In this document: positions 45,193 to 52,059 of the stretch, one piece after another
How the letters are laid out: each line of letters opens with the position of its first letter
Numbering within the stretch: position 1 is the first letter of the stretch
DNA from: Clostridium aceticum
Lineage (GTDB): Bacteria; Bacillota; Clostridia; Peptostreptococcales; Natronincolaceae
NCBI RefSeq assembly: GCF_001042715.1
Contig: NZ_CP009687.1
Location: 2,533,418 to 2,597,417 of the forward strand
DNA length: 64,000 bases
Direction: 5' to 3'
Position numbers and translations under genes: made by a program
Notes under the pieces: model-generated
What the model was told of the DNA's origin: nothing
What the model saw: only the letters and a program-made list of their open reading frames with translations
Databases searched by the model: none

Positions 45193-45990
45193 CTACCTAC
45201 TGTTATTAGCATAAGGTATATATTTAATGGTTGGAAACGAATAGGTTGCATCAATTTGTATTGATGGACTTAAAAACTCATTAATACCAGACTTTAAAAA
45301 CAAAGTATCCATACCCATTTCCCTACCCATTCTCATATCGGTGAAGGGAGAATCTCCAATAAATAAACACTGGCTTAAGGGATATCTTAATTTATCCTCT
45401 ATGGCTTTTTGCATCCAATAGGTTGGTTTTCCTATCACAGTAGCCTCCTCTCCTGTGCACTTTTCATAAATCCCCCCTAGAGAACCGCTGTCAATGATTC
45501 TACCTGTCTTAATAGGACAAAAAAGATCGGGATTCATCACAAGTAATTTCGCCCCTCTATCCAAACTCTGTAATCCTGCTACTAACTCCAAGTAAGTTAG
45601 TTTTGTGTACATTCCCAAGAGTACATGGGTATAATTTCGTGTTTTATTAAAATCTTTGCTATGTGTGATGTCCCACCCCAGATCAATCAGCTTTGTCACC
45701 ACTTTAGGATGGATAATTCCCAATACAGTTATAGGTTTTTTTTCTTGTTTAAAATAGATATTTGCAGCATCAATAGGCGTGATAATCTCTTTTTCTTCTA
45801 CATAAACCCCCAAACGATTTAGCTTTTTAGTTAGCATAGCTTGTGTGTATAAGGGAGTGTTTGTAGCAAACAGTATTTGCTTCTTGCCTTCTCTTAAATG
45901 CTTTAAATAATCAATAGCACCTTCTAAAACTTTGTTTTGTTTAACCAATGTACCATCAATATCAAAAATATAAGTACTGTAGTCCTTCAT
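45193..45990 (-). CDS. HAD-superfamily hydrolase, subfamily IIA (NagD-like)
   Basis: A 265-residue phosphatase with HAD motif I DIDGTL at residues 10-15, motif II FATNTP, and motif IV IGDSPFTDMRMG. The cap between motifs II and III is of the IIA type, found in NagD, 4-nitrophenylphosphatase and glycerol-phosphate phosphatases. As first gene of an operon with glpP and a glycerol-phosphate-type transporter, it may dephosphorylate glycerol-phosphate species or remove a toxic phosphometabolite; this is inference from context. Confidence 0.87.
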   Translation of the reverse strand: MKDYSTYIFDIDGTLVKQNKVLEGAIDYLKHLREGKKQILFATNTPLYTQAMLTKKLNRLGVYVEEKEIITPIDAANIYFKQEKKPITVLGIIHPKVVTKLIDLGWDITHSKDFNKTRNYTHVLLGMYTKLTYLELVAGLQSLDRGAKLLVMNPDLFCPIKTGRIIDSGSLGGIYEKCTGEEATVIGKPTYWMQKAIEDKLRYPLSQCLFIGDSPFTDMRMGREMGMDTLFLKSGINEFLSPSIQIDATYSFPTIKYIPYANNSR

Positions 45991-46010
45991 TTTGCCTCCT
46001 CCAATAAAAA

Positions 46011-46093
46011 AGTAACCATATTCAAAAGAGTATACTAAGTAAAATGAATTATTTCTAGTTCATTTGAATGTACAACTCTTCCTACAGGTTACT
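46011..46093 (-). promoter_or_regulatory. Leader terminator, candidate GlpP antitermination site
   Basis: On the minus strand AGTAACC (46087-46093) pairs with GGTTACT (46011-46017). Inner pairings AGAGT/ACTCT and ATGAA/TTCAT fit a long branched stem, and TTTTTTATT follows just before the AGGAGG site of the first gene. A terminator at this place needs read-through for expression, and the operon encodes GlpP itself. Confidence 0.55.
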
Positions 46094-46260
46094 CCATTTT
46101 CTCCAACCTTTAAGAAATAGTTCAATGTTGAATATTCTTTTAATTGTTGTTGCATCTTAAGTTTACTATGGAGATGTTAATTGCATATTAGTAAAAGGTT
46201 AACAGCATGTAAATTTTCAAATGCTATGGGAACTAGCTTTTCTCTGTAAACATAGAAAAA

Positions 46261-46280
46261 CCTACTGTTTCTACAGTAGG
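46261..46280 (-). terminator. Terminator of the XRE/radical SAM operon
   Basis: CCTACTGT and ACAGTAGG form a perfect 8-base-pair stem with a 4-base loop, followed on the minus strand by TTTTTCTATG. It lies 36 bases after the last radical SAM gene. Confidence 0.8.
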
Positions 46281-46315
46281 CATCAACTTTAGCTATACTT
46301 TTTAACCCTTCACAA

Positions 46316-47218
46316 TCACACATATCTCAGATAAGTTTTCAACATTTCATAGATAATTTTAATACTTCCTTTAAACAAAAGGGAAAATTCCACTGCAAAC
46401 AGGTAACCACATTCACTACATAAACCTTCAATCTCTACACATCTGCCACATGTATATCTTTTATTATCCTCTGATACAATACATTGAAAGCAAGGTCTGT
46501 CCCATTGATTCTTTAAATATGCCTCCAGAGAGCTATATAAATTAAAAATTGGCAGCTGCTTTTTTATCATAGCTTTTATCTTAGCCACAACCTCCTTCTT
46601 TTCTTCCCTATCCAGACTAAGGTCTTCTGTTCCTTCATAGGGGGTATGGAAATTGAAGGAGATACTATTGATTTTAGGATGCTCCTTTGCTAACGCCGCC
46701 ACTTCCTCCACCTCTCTGTAATTCAGCTTATTTATTGCCATATAAATACATATATTACAGTCTTCAGTATCCTCTAACCTTTTCATGATAAGATCGTAAG
46801 TATCTCCTCTGATAAGGTCATGGGTTTTCTTTGTTCCGTCAAGACTTAAGAAGATGATATCTGCTTCAGGAATATGAAGGTCCTCTGTGCCATTGGTAAC
46901 GATATTGACGATATAGAAACCAATTTTCTTTGCTTCTTTAACTAAATCTCTAATATCTCTTTCCCCATCCTTCCAAAGCAAAGTTTCCCCACCGCAAAAA
47001 AATAGAATCCTGATCCCTTCTCTATAGAAGGCCTCCATTTCTTTTTTAATATTGACATAAGCGTACATCTTTTTATTTATATTATTTACGGAACAATGTT
47101 TACAGCTTAAATTACAATAATCTGTTAATATAATCGTCCCTAGAATAGGCTTTTTCTGTTTAAAAAGAATAGTTTTTACACCAAAGTAACTCAAGGATAA
47201 AAAATCTCTTATCTTCAT
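46316..47218 (-). CDS. Radical SAM protein with cysteine-rich C-terminus
   Basis: A 300-residue radical SAM enzyme. The 4Fe-4S motif is CNLSCKHC at residues 35-42, GGETLLW is the SAM-binding glycine motif, and SLDGTKKTHDLIRG follows. The C-terminus carries CFQC..CGRC..CSEC, which resembles a shortened SPASM/twitch auxiliary-cluster region. It ends in a hydrophobic segment. It is the third gene behind an XRE regulator and a HemN-like enzyme. I cannot name its substrate, and I found no precursor peptide nearby. Confidence 0.85.
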   Translation of the reverse strand: MKIRDFLSLSYFGVKTILFKQKKPILGTIILTDYCNLSCKHCSVNNINKKMYAYVNIKKEMEAFYREGIRILFFCGGETLLWKDGERDIRDLVKEAKKIGFYIVNIVTNGTEDLHIPEADIIFLSLDGTKKTHDLIRGDTYDLIMKRLEDTEDCNICIYMAINKLNYREVEEVAALAKEHPKINSISFNFHTPYEGTEDLSLDREEKKEVVAKIKAMIKKQLPIFNLYSSLEAYLKNQWDRPCFQCIVSEDNKRYTCGRCVEIEGLCSECGYLFAVEFSLLFKGSIKIIYEMLKTYLRYV

Positions 47219-47230
47219 TTTGCCCCCCTG

Positions 47231-48508
47231 TTATATACTTATTTCTTCTATCCACGGCTCCTCCATAGATTTTTTCCATAGGTAGTTTAAATAGTGAATA
47301 GAATACTGCTTTTCCACAAAATGATAGGCATACCGCCCCCATTCTGTTAAAATCACTTTATCGCCTTCTTCCTCTGCCATTTTAAGATACTTCAATAAAT
47401 CAAACAACAGTTTAAATCCCTTTTTCATATCTTTATGAAATAATTCTCTAAACCTCTCTCCATCTATCATGCCGTCGTAGCATCTCCAGAAAATCCAAAA
47501 AATCATTTTTTCCTTTTCTGTCATAAGGTTTACAATATTAATAGGCAGTGCTTCTTCCTTTAAAGCTCCTATATAGGCTTTTACGTCAAAAGTATTTAAA
47601 TAAAAATAATCTCCAAAGTGAGAGCTGGCTCCTGCCCCAAAGCCCACAAAACTTTCCCTTGTTACAGAGGTATATCTATTATCAGAAGACTTCCCATAGG
47701 TCCATACGGAACTTCTGTGATATCCCCATCTTTTAGAAACCTCATCAATCATCTGGAGAATTTTTCTCTCCTCCAACTCTCCAAATCTACTTAGCTTTTT
47801 TTCCTTTAGGACTTTGCTCATTGTTGTCATGGGGAAAAGAATCAAAGGATATACAGAAAGCTGGTCTATACCGTAGGCATAGGTCTTTTCTAGGTCGTAT
47901 TGAATATCCTCAATTTTTTGTCCAGGCAGATTTGTCATGATATCAATATCAACACATTGAAAATCAAAATCCTTTATGAGAGATAAAGCCTGATCTATTT
48001 CATGAGAGGTATAGCCTCTTCCTAGAAATTGCAGCATTTCATCATTAAAGGTCTGTACACCTACACTAATTAAATTGACTTCCATCTCCTTCAATGTTTT
48101 TAATAGCTTTCTGTTCACTTCTGTAGGATGAACTTCTATACCTATATCTCCTTGGAAATGGTAATGAACTTTTATCCATGCAAGGATTTCCTTCAGCTCT
48201 TCTGCAAGAAGCGTCGGCGTACCCCCTCCTATATAGATGGAAGTAACTTTCTTGTTTTTAAACTTTTCTTTATATAAAACTAGTTCCTTCATAAGTGCTT
48301 CCTTGTATGCTAAAGCTATGTTTTCTTCATAAAGAACCTTATTATACGGGCAATAGTGACACATGCTTTTGCAAAAGGGGATATGTATATAAATCCCTAT
48401 CTCCTTCCCCATAGCATTAAAGTCTATTTCCCCCTCCTGATATCCTCTAAATGAAAACTTTTCTTTTTTTCCTAATAATGTTCTCCGTAAAAAACTAGTA
48501 ACCATCAT
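47231..48508 (-). CDS. HemN/HemW-like radical SAM protein
   Basis: A protein of about 425 residues in the coproporphyrinogen oxidase-like radical SAM group. It has IHIPFCKSMCHYCPYN (CxxxCxxC cluster motif), IYIGGGTPTLL, ISVGVQTFNDEMLQFLGRGYT and the C-terminal HemN-type region with GFGAGASSHFG. I chose the ATG at 48508, with AGGGGGAAG just before it, over the one at 48532. Such proteins include heme chaperones (HemW) and heme-degrading enzymes (ChuW/HutW), so the family name does not fix the function. It is flanked by a partner radical SAM gene. Confidence 0.85.
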   Translation of the reverse strand: MMVTSFLRRTLLGKKEKFSFRGYQEGEIDFNAMGKEIGIYIHIPFCKSMCHYCPYNKVLYEENIALAYKEALMKELVLYKEKFKNKKVTSIYIGGGTPTLLAEELKEILAWIKVHYHFQGDIGIEVHPTEVNRKLLKTLKEMEVNLISVGVQTFNDEMLQFLGRGYTSHEIDQALSLIKDFDFQCVDIDIMTNLPGQKIEDIQYDLEKTYAYGIDQLSVYPLILFPMTTMSKVLKEKKLSRFGELEERKILQMIDEVSKRWGYHRSSVWTYGKSSDNRYTSVTRESFVGFGAGASSHFGDYFYLNTFDVKAYIGALKEEALPINIVNLMTEKEKMIFWIFWRCYDGMIDGERFRELFHKDMKKGFKLLFDLLKYLKMAEEEGDKVILTEWGRYAYHFVEKQYSIHYLNYLWKKSMEEPWIEEISI

Positions 48509-48536
48509 CTTCCCCCTGTTGTGTAATGTCACAAAT

Positions 48537-48980
48537 TTATAATTCCTCTAATCTTTTCTTTATGTATTCAATTTCAAAAGAAGAACATATCCTTCTATCC
48601 TGCCTATCCAGTATTCTATAGTGCTTGCTTATGATATTTTGTTGTACCCTATATTTATCAGTTTTCTCAACATCTCTCCACCATACTTTCCCTCCCAAGG
48701 TAGTCTCATAGCTATGTTCATGGTTTGAGAAGGCTAGAGATAGAATAATATCTTGAGGGTCCCCTCCGAAGGTCATTTGAAGGACCTCACTATGCTTAAA
48801 TATAGAACATACAGCTACTGCCCCCGTCCATCCCAAAGTAGATCGTTCTTTTTCTATCTGCACTAGGGTTTTTTTCGACATACCTATCACCTCAGCCATT
48901 TTATCCTGAGTAAAGTTTTTTTCATTTCTAATCAACTTTAACTTTGCATCTACCTTTTTAATGAACTCATCTCTATTCAC
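48537..48980 (-). CDS. XRE-family regulator of the radical SAM operon
   Basis: A protein of about 147 residues with an N-terminal helix-turn-helix (NFTQDKMAEVIGMSKKTLVQIEKERS). An uncharacterised C-terminal region follows (GGKVWWRDVEKTDKYRVQQN, then RRICSSFEIEYIKKRLEEL). I use GTG at 48980 because GGAGGTGAA precedes it; the open frame extends to 49073 but runs over the promoter. It is the first gene of the operon, and the palindrome at 49001-49022 suggests autoregulation. Confidence 0.85.
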   Translation of the reverse strand: MNRDEFIKKVDAKLKLIRNEKNFTQDKMAEVIGMSKKTLVQIEKERSTLGWTGAVAVCSIFKHSEVLQMTFGGDPQDIILSLAFSNHEHSYETTLGGKVWWRDVEKTDKYRVQQNIISKHYRILDRQDRRICSSFEIEYIKKRLEEL

Positions 48981-49000
48981 TTCTTCACCTCCACATTGCA

Positions 49001-49038
49001 TATAGTGTAATTTTACACTATATGTGTAAAAATGTAAA
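49001..49038 (-). promoter_or_regulatory. Promoter with overlapping operator palindrome for the XRE operon
   Basis: TATAGTGTAA-TT-TTACACTATA (49001-49022) is a perfect 10-base inverted repeat. On the minus strand the promoter TTTACA (49033-49038), 17-base spacer, TAAAAT (49010-49015) puts the -10 box inside it. A bound dimer of the XRE protein would block initiation. Confidence 0.7.
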
Positions 49039-49087
49039 TATGTTAATAGAAAATGTCTATTCCTTTTCATCATCTTTATACTAAAAA

Positions 49088-49116
49088 ACCCTTAGTCCAG
49101 TATCCTAGACTAAGGG
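49088..49116 (-). terminator. Terminator of the metI-metC operon
   Basis: CCCTTAGTC and GACTAAGGG form a perfect 9-base-pair stem with a 10-base loop, followed on the minus strand by TTTTTTAG. It lies 19 bases after the metC-like stop codon. Confidence 0.85.
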
Positions 49117-49134
49117 AATGATCATTAAAAAAGA

Positions 49135-50268
49135 CTATGCTAAAGCTTTTCCAAAATCTTCGATAAGATCTTCTATTTCTTCCAAGCCAAGTGAAACTCT
49201 GATTAAAGTGTCTGTAATTCCAAGCCTTTCTCTTTCGTGTCTTGGAATTGCTGCATGGGACATCTGTACTGGATAAGATACAATGGTCTCAACCCCTCCC
49301 AAGCTAACCGCCACCGCTACTATACTGACTTTTTTCATAAAATTTTTAGCAGTTTGAAGATCTGTTGTTTTGAAGGATAGCACGGCACCTGCCCCATCAG
49401 CCTGTGAGAAGTGAAGTTTCTTGCCTGGATGATTTTCTAGTCCAGGGTAAAATACTTCCTCTACCCCTTTTTGTTCTTCAAGCCATTGTGCAAGCTTCAA
49501 GGCATTTTGCTGTTGATAATCCATTCTTACCTTCAGTGTTTTTATACCTCTTAGTAATAGCCAAGAATCCTGAGGCCCTAAAATCGCACCAAAGCCATTC
49601 TGCACAAAATAGACCTTCTCAGCTATATCTTTATTTTTTACAACCACTAATCCTCCCACTACATCACTATGTCCCCCTAGGAATTTAGTAGCACTGTGAA
49701 TGACGATATCTATCCCTAGTTCAACTGGCCTTTGGAGATAAGGTGACATAAAAGTATTATCTATCATTGTCAACAAGTCGTACTCTTTTGCAATTTTCAC
49801 AGCACTTCTTATATCTGTGATTTTTAACAAAGGATTAGAGGGGCTTTCTAAAAAAATAGCCTTCGTATTTCCTTTAATATTTTTTCTTATATTCTCTAAA
49901 TCACCAGCATTAACAAAAGTTACCTCCACAGCAAAACGACTAAAAAACTTGCTGGTAATCCGATGGGTTCCCCCATAAACATCTTCACATACGATAATAT
50001 GATCTCCTGATGCAAAAATAGAAAGTACAGATGAAGTAGCTGCCATTCCAGAAGAAAAGGCAAAACCTCTATATCCTCCTTCTAGCTTTGCAATGGTTTC
50101 TTCTAAAGCTTTACGGGTAGGATTTTCTGATCTAGAATAATTGAATTCCCCTGGATTGTCTATATCGGACTGATGAAAAGTTGATACTTGATAAATTGGA
50201 ATACTCAAAGCCCCTGTATGTTTATCAATTTCATTTCCATTATGGATAAGTTTTGTTCCTATTTTCAT
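49135..50268 (-). CDS. metC: Cystathionine beta-lyase-like PLP enzyme (MetC type)
   Basis: A 377-residue Cys/Met-metabolism PLP enzyme. The PLP lysine lies in HSATKFLGGHSDVVGG, with EDVYGGT and FAFSSGMAA earlier and VSLGGVETIVSYP..SHAA near the end. It agrees closely with what I recall of Bacillus MetC (STFHQS, HSATKFL-GHSDV). It should cleave cystathionine to homocysteine for methionine synthesis. It is the second gene of a pair under a SAM riboswitch. A gamma-lyase activity cannot be excluded from sequence. Confidence 0.85.
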   Translation of the reverse strand: MKIGTKLIHNGNEIDKHTGALSIPIYQVSTFHQSDIDNPGEFNYSRSENPTRKALEETIAKLEGGYRGFAFSSGMAATSSVLSIFASGDHIIVCEDVYGGTHRITSKFFSRFAVEVTFVNAGDLENIRKNIKGNTKAIFLESPSNPLLKITDIRSAVKIAKEYDLLTMIDNTFMSPYLQRPVELGIDIVIHSATKFLGGHSDVVGGLVVVKNKDIAEKVYFVQNGFGAILGPQDSWLLLRGIKTLKVRMDYQQQNALKLAQWLEEQKGVEEVFYPGLENHPGKKLHFSQADGAGAVLSFKTTDLQTAKNFMKKVSIVAVAVSLGGVETIVSYPVQMSHAAIPRHERERLGITDTLIRVSLGLEEIEDLIEDFGKALA

Positions 50269-50271
50269 ATT

Positions 50272-51429
50272 CTATTCCTCCCCTTCTATGGCTTCTTCAA
50301 GATCACTGATTAAGTCATTGACATCTTCTATCCCTACTGATAATCTTAATAATCTTTCATCAATACCAAGTCTTTTACGAATTTCTTCAGGAATTGAAGC
50401 ATGGGTCTGGGTGATGGGATAAGTGATGAGGCTTTCTACACCCCCAAGACTTTCTGCAAAGGAAATTACCTTTACATTTTTCAAAATTTTCTCCGCCAAT
50501 GCAGTATTTTTTACTACAAAAGAAATCATTGCCCCAAAGCCTGTAGCTTGCTTTCTTGATAGGGTATATCCTTCATGATCTTCAAGACCAACATAGTAAA
50601 CCTTCTCTACTTCTTCTTTTTTCTTCAGCCAGTTGGCAATCTCTATAGCATTTTCCTGTTGCTTTTTCATTCTAATACCAAGGGTTTTTATACCCCTCAA
50701 CATTAACCAGCAGTCAAAGGGAGCTAAAACTGCACCAACTGTTTTATGTAAAAGTTCGATTTTTTCCCTCATTTCCTCCTCTTTTACCACCACAAATCCT
50801 GCTAGGGTATCATTATGGCCTCCAAGATATTTTGTTCCGCTATGAACAACAATGTCCGCCCCTAAGGCTAAAGGACGTTGAAAATATGGTGTTAAAAAGG
50901 TATTGTCCACCATAAGTATGATACTATTGTCCTTTGTAAACTTATTTAAGGCCTCAATATCCGTCACCTTCATCATGGGATTAGAAGGTGTTTCAATAAA
51001 AATTCCCCTGGTATTTGCCTTTATACTTTTACGAATGTTATCTATGCTTCTGGTATCAATGTAGGAAAATTCCATGCCATTCTTTTTGCATATCTCTTCA
51101 AATAATCTATAGGTTCCCCCGTATAGATCATCGGAAACGATGATATGATCCCCCGTTGAAAAGAGATGAAATAGCGTAGCTATAGCAGCCATGCCGGTAG
51201 AAAAAGCAAAACCTGCTGTCCCCCCTTCAAGAGCAGCAATGGTGTTTTCAAGCTCCTCCCTAGTAGGATTTTGAACTCTTGAATAATCATATCCTGTAGA
51301 TTCATTAACCGCTGGATGTTTAAAGGTAGCACTTTGATAAATAGGGAAACTAATTGCTCCTGTATGGACATCCCCTCCCCTGCTGCCATGTACCAATTTT
51401 GTTTCCATGTGCAAACACTCTTTTTTCAT
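50272..51429 (-). CDS. metI: Cystathionine gamma-synthase / O-acetylhomoserine thiolyase-like PLP enzyme (MetI type)
   Basis: A protein of about 385 residues from the same PLP family, with the PLP lysine in HSGTKYLGGHNDTLAG and FAFSTGMAAIATLF before it. As the first gene after the S-box it parallels Bacillus metI of the metIC operon, and would condense an acyl-homoserine with cysteine or sulfide. Three in-frame ATGs (51438, 51429, 51408) compete. I prefer 51429 for its AAAGGA spacing. Lyase activity remains possible. Confidence 0.82.
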   Translation of the reverse strand: MKKECLHMETKLVHGSRGGDVHTGAISFPIYQSATFKHPAVNESTGYDYSRVQNPTREELENTIAALEGGTAGFAFSTGMAAIATLFHLFSTGDHIIVSDDLYGGTYRLFEEICKKNGMEFSYIDTRSIDNIRKSIKANTRGIFIETPSNPMMKVTDIEALNKFTKDNSIILMVDNTFLTPYFQRPLALGADIVVHSGTKYLGGHNDTLAGFVVVKEEEMREKIELLHKTVGAVLAPFDCWLMLRGIKTLGIRMKKQQENAIEIANWLKKKEEVEKVYYVGLEDHEGYTLSRKQATGFGAMISFVVKNTALAEKILKNVKVISFAESLGGVESLITYPITQTHASIPEEIRKRLGIDERLLRLSVGIEDVNDLISDLEEAIEGEE

Positions 51430-51515
51430 AAAAATCATGTCCTTTCTATGTTTTAATAGTAATATTTTAACCTAAATTACCGAGAAGTCTCCCACTTTGG
51501 TGAGTAGTGAAATAT

Positions 51516-51549
51516 TAAGACCTCCCTGTCAATAACAGGAAGGTCTTAG
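51516..51549 (-). terminator. Riboswitch expression-platform terminator
   Basis: On the minus strand TAAGACCTTCCTGT and ACAGGGAGGTCTTA form a stem of 13 pairs with one mismatch, followed by ATATTTC. It lies 12 bases after the SAM aptamer, as expected for an S-box OFF switch. Confidence 0.8.
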
Positions 51550-51561
51550 TATTAAGGCTTC

Positions 51562-51662
51562 CTCTTATCTCTCAGCTTTGCTGCAGGATTTAGCACCACT
51601 GCACATACTGTGCCGGTTGCCGGGTTTCATCGGGCCAGTCCCTCCACCACTCTAAATAAGAG
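51562..51662 (-). ncRNA. SAM-I (S-box) riboswitch aptamer
   Basis: On the minus strand the RNA begins CTCTTATTTAGAG, continues GGTGGAGGGACTGGCCC then GATGAAACCCGGCAACC, then GGTGCTAAATCCTGCAG, and closes with GATAAGAG. These are the conserved S-box blocks in the right order. SAM binding should favour the terminator at 51516-51549 and switch off the metI-metC pair. Confidence 0.96.
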
Positions 51663-51683
51663 TTTATTATTTATATATGTTTT

Positions 51684-51763
51684 GCATAAGCGTTATCTTA
51701 ACGCATTATTTCCAGAATTCCTCCATCAACTGTCGTTTCTTTAATTCTAAGATCCTTCCACGC
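51684..51763. repeat. Right half of repeat B inside the metI leader
   Basis: Read on the minus strand, GTGGAAGGATCTTAGAATTA, then GGAATTCTGGAAATAA and GCGTTAAGATAACGC match the right half of the repeat B copy at 33569-33703. The left half is missing. It lies between the metI promoter and the SAM aptamer and is thus part of the leader RNA. Confidence 0.65.
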
Positions 51764-51810
51764 CACATTTTAATTCTATAGTAAACCTGTGTATTTAATT
51801 GGTTTTAGTT

Positions 51811-51839
51811 ATAATAATATATTATAGATTACATGTCAA
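51811..51839 (-). promoter_or_regulatory. Sigma-A promoter of the metI-metC operon
   Basis: A perfect TTGACA (51834-51839), a 17-base spacer and TATTAT (51811-51816) on the minus strand. The start near 51804 leaves about 140 bases before the SAM aptamer, most of which is repeat B sequence. Confidence 0.75.
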
Positions 51840-51952
51840 TACTTTTGGAAAATAAAAAACATTAACCCTGCCTCAGTTTTTCTTGAATAGTATGGAAATT
51901 TTTGTTAATATATAGTAGATTATATTTTAACCCAGCTAAATAGTGACATTAT

Positions 51953-52012
51953 TAGCGTTGACTTAAGCCATAATTTGTCATCCTGAGTGGAGCAAAGCGG
52001 AGTGGAAGGATG
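51953..52012. repeat. Left half of repeat B upstream of the histidine kinase
   Basis: GCGTTGACTTAAGCCATAA, then TTGTCATCCTGAGTGGAGC and AAAGCGGAGTGGAAGGAT match the left half of the repeat B copies at 33.6 and 33.8 kb and then stop. It ends about 30 bases before the ribosome site of the kinase gene. Confidence 0.75.
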
Positions 52013-52059
52013 ATAGTAGTATAAAAGTAACTGATAATTTATTCGGGGGGCTTATCTGC

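Noticed and set aside
51485-51508. GTCTCCCACTTTGGTGAG resembling the IS605-like hairpin at 39532
   Set aside because: The stem is shortened and the similarity is brief; next to the riboswitch terminator it is more likely coincidence.
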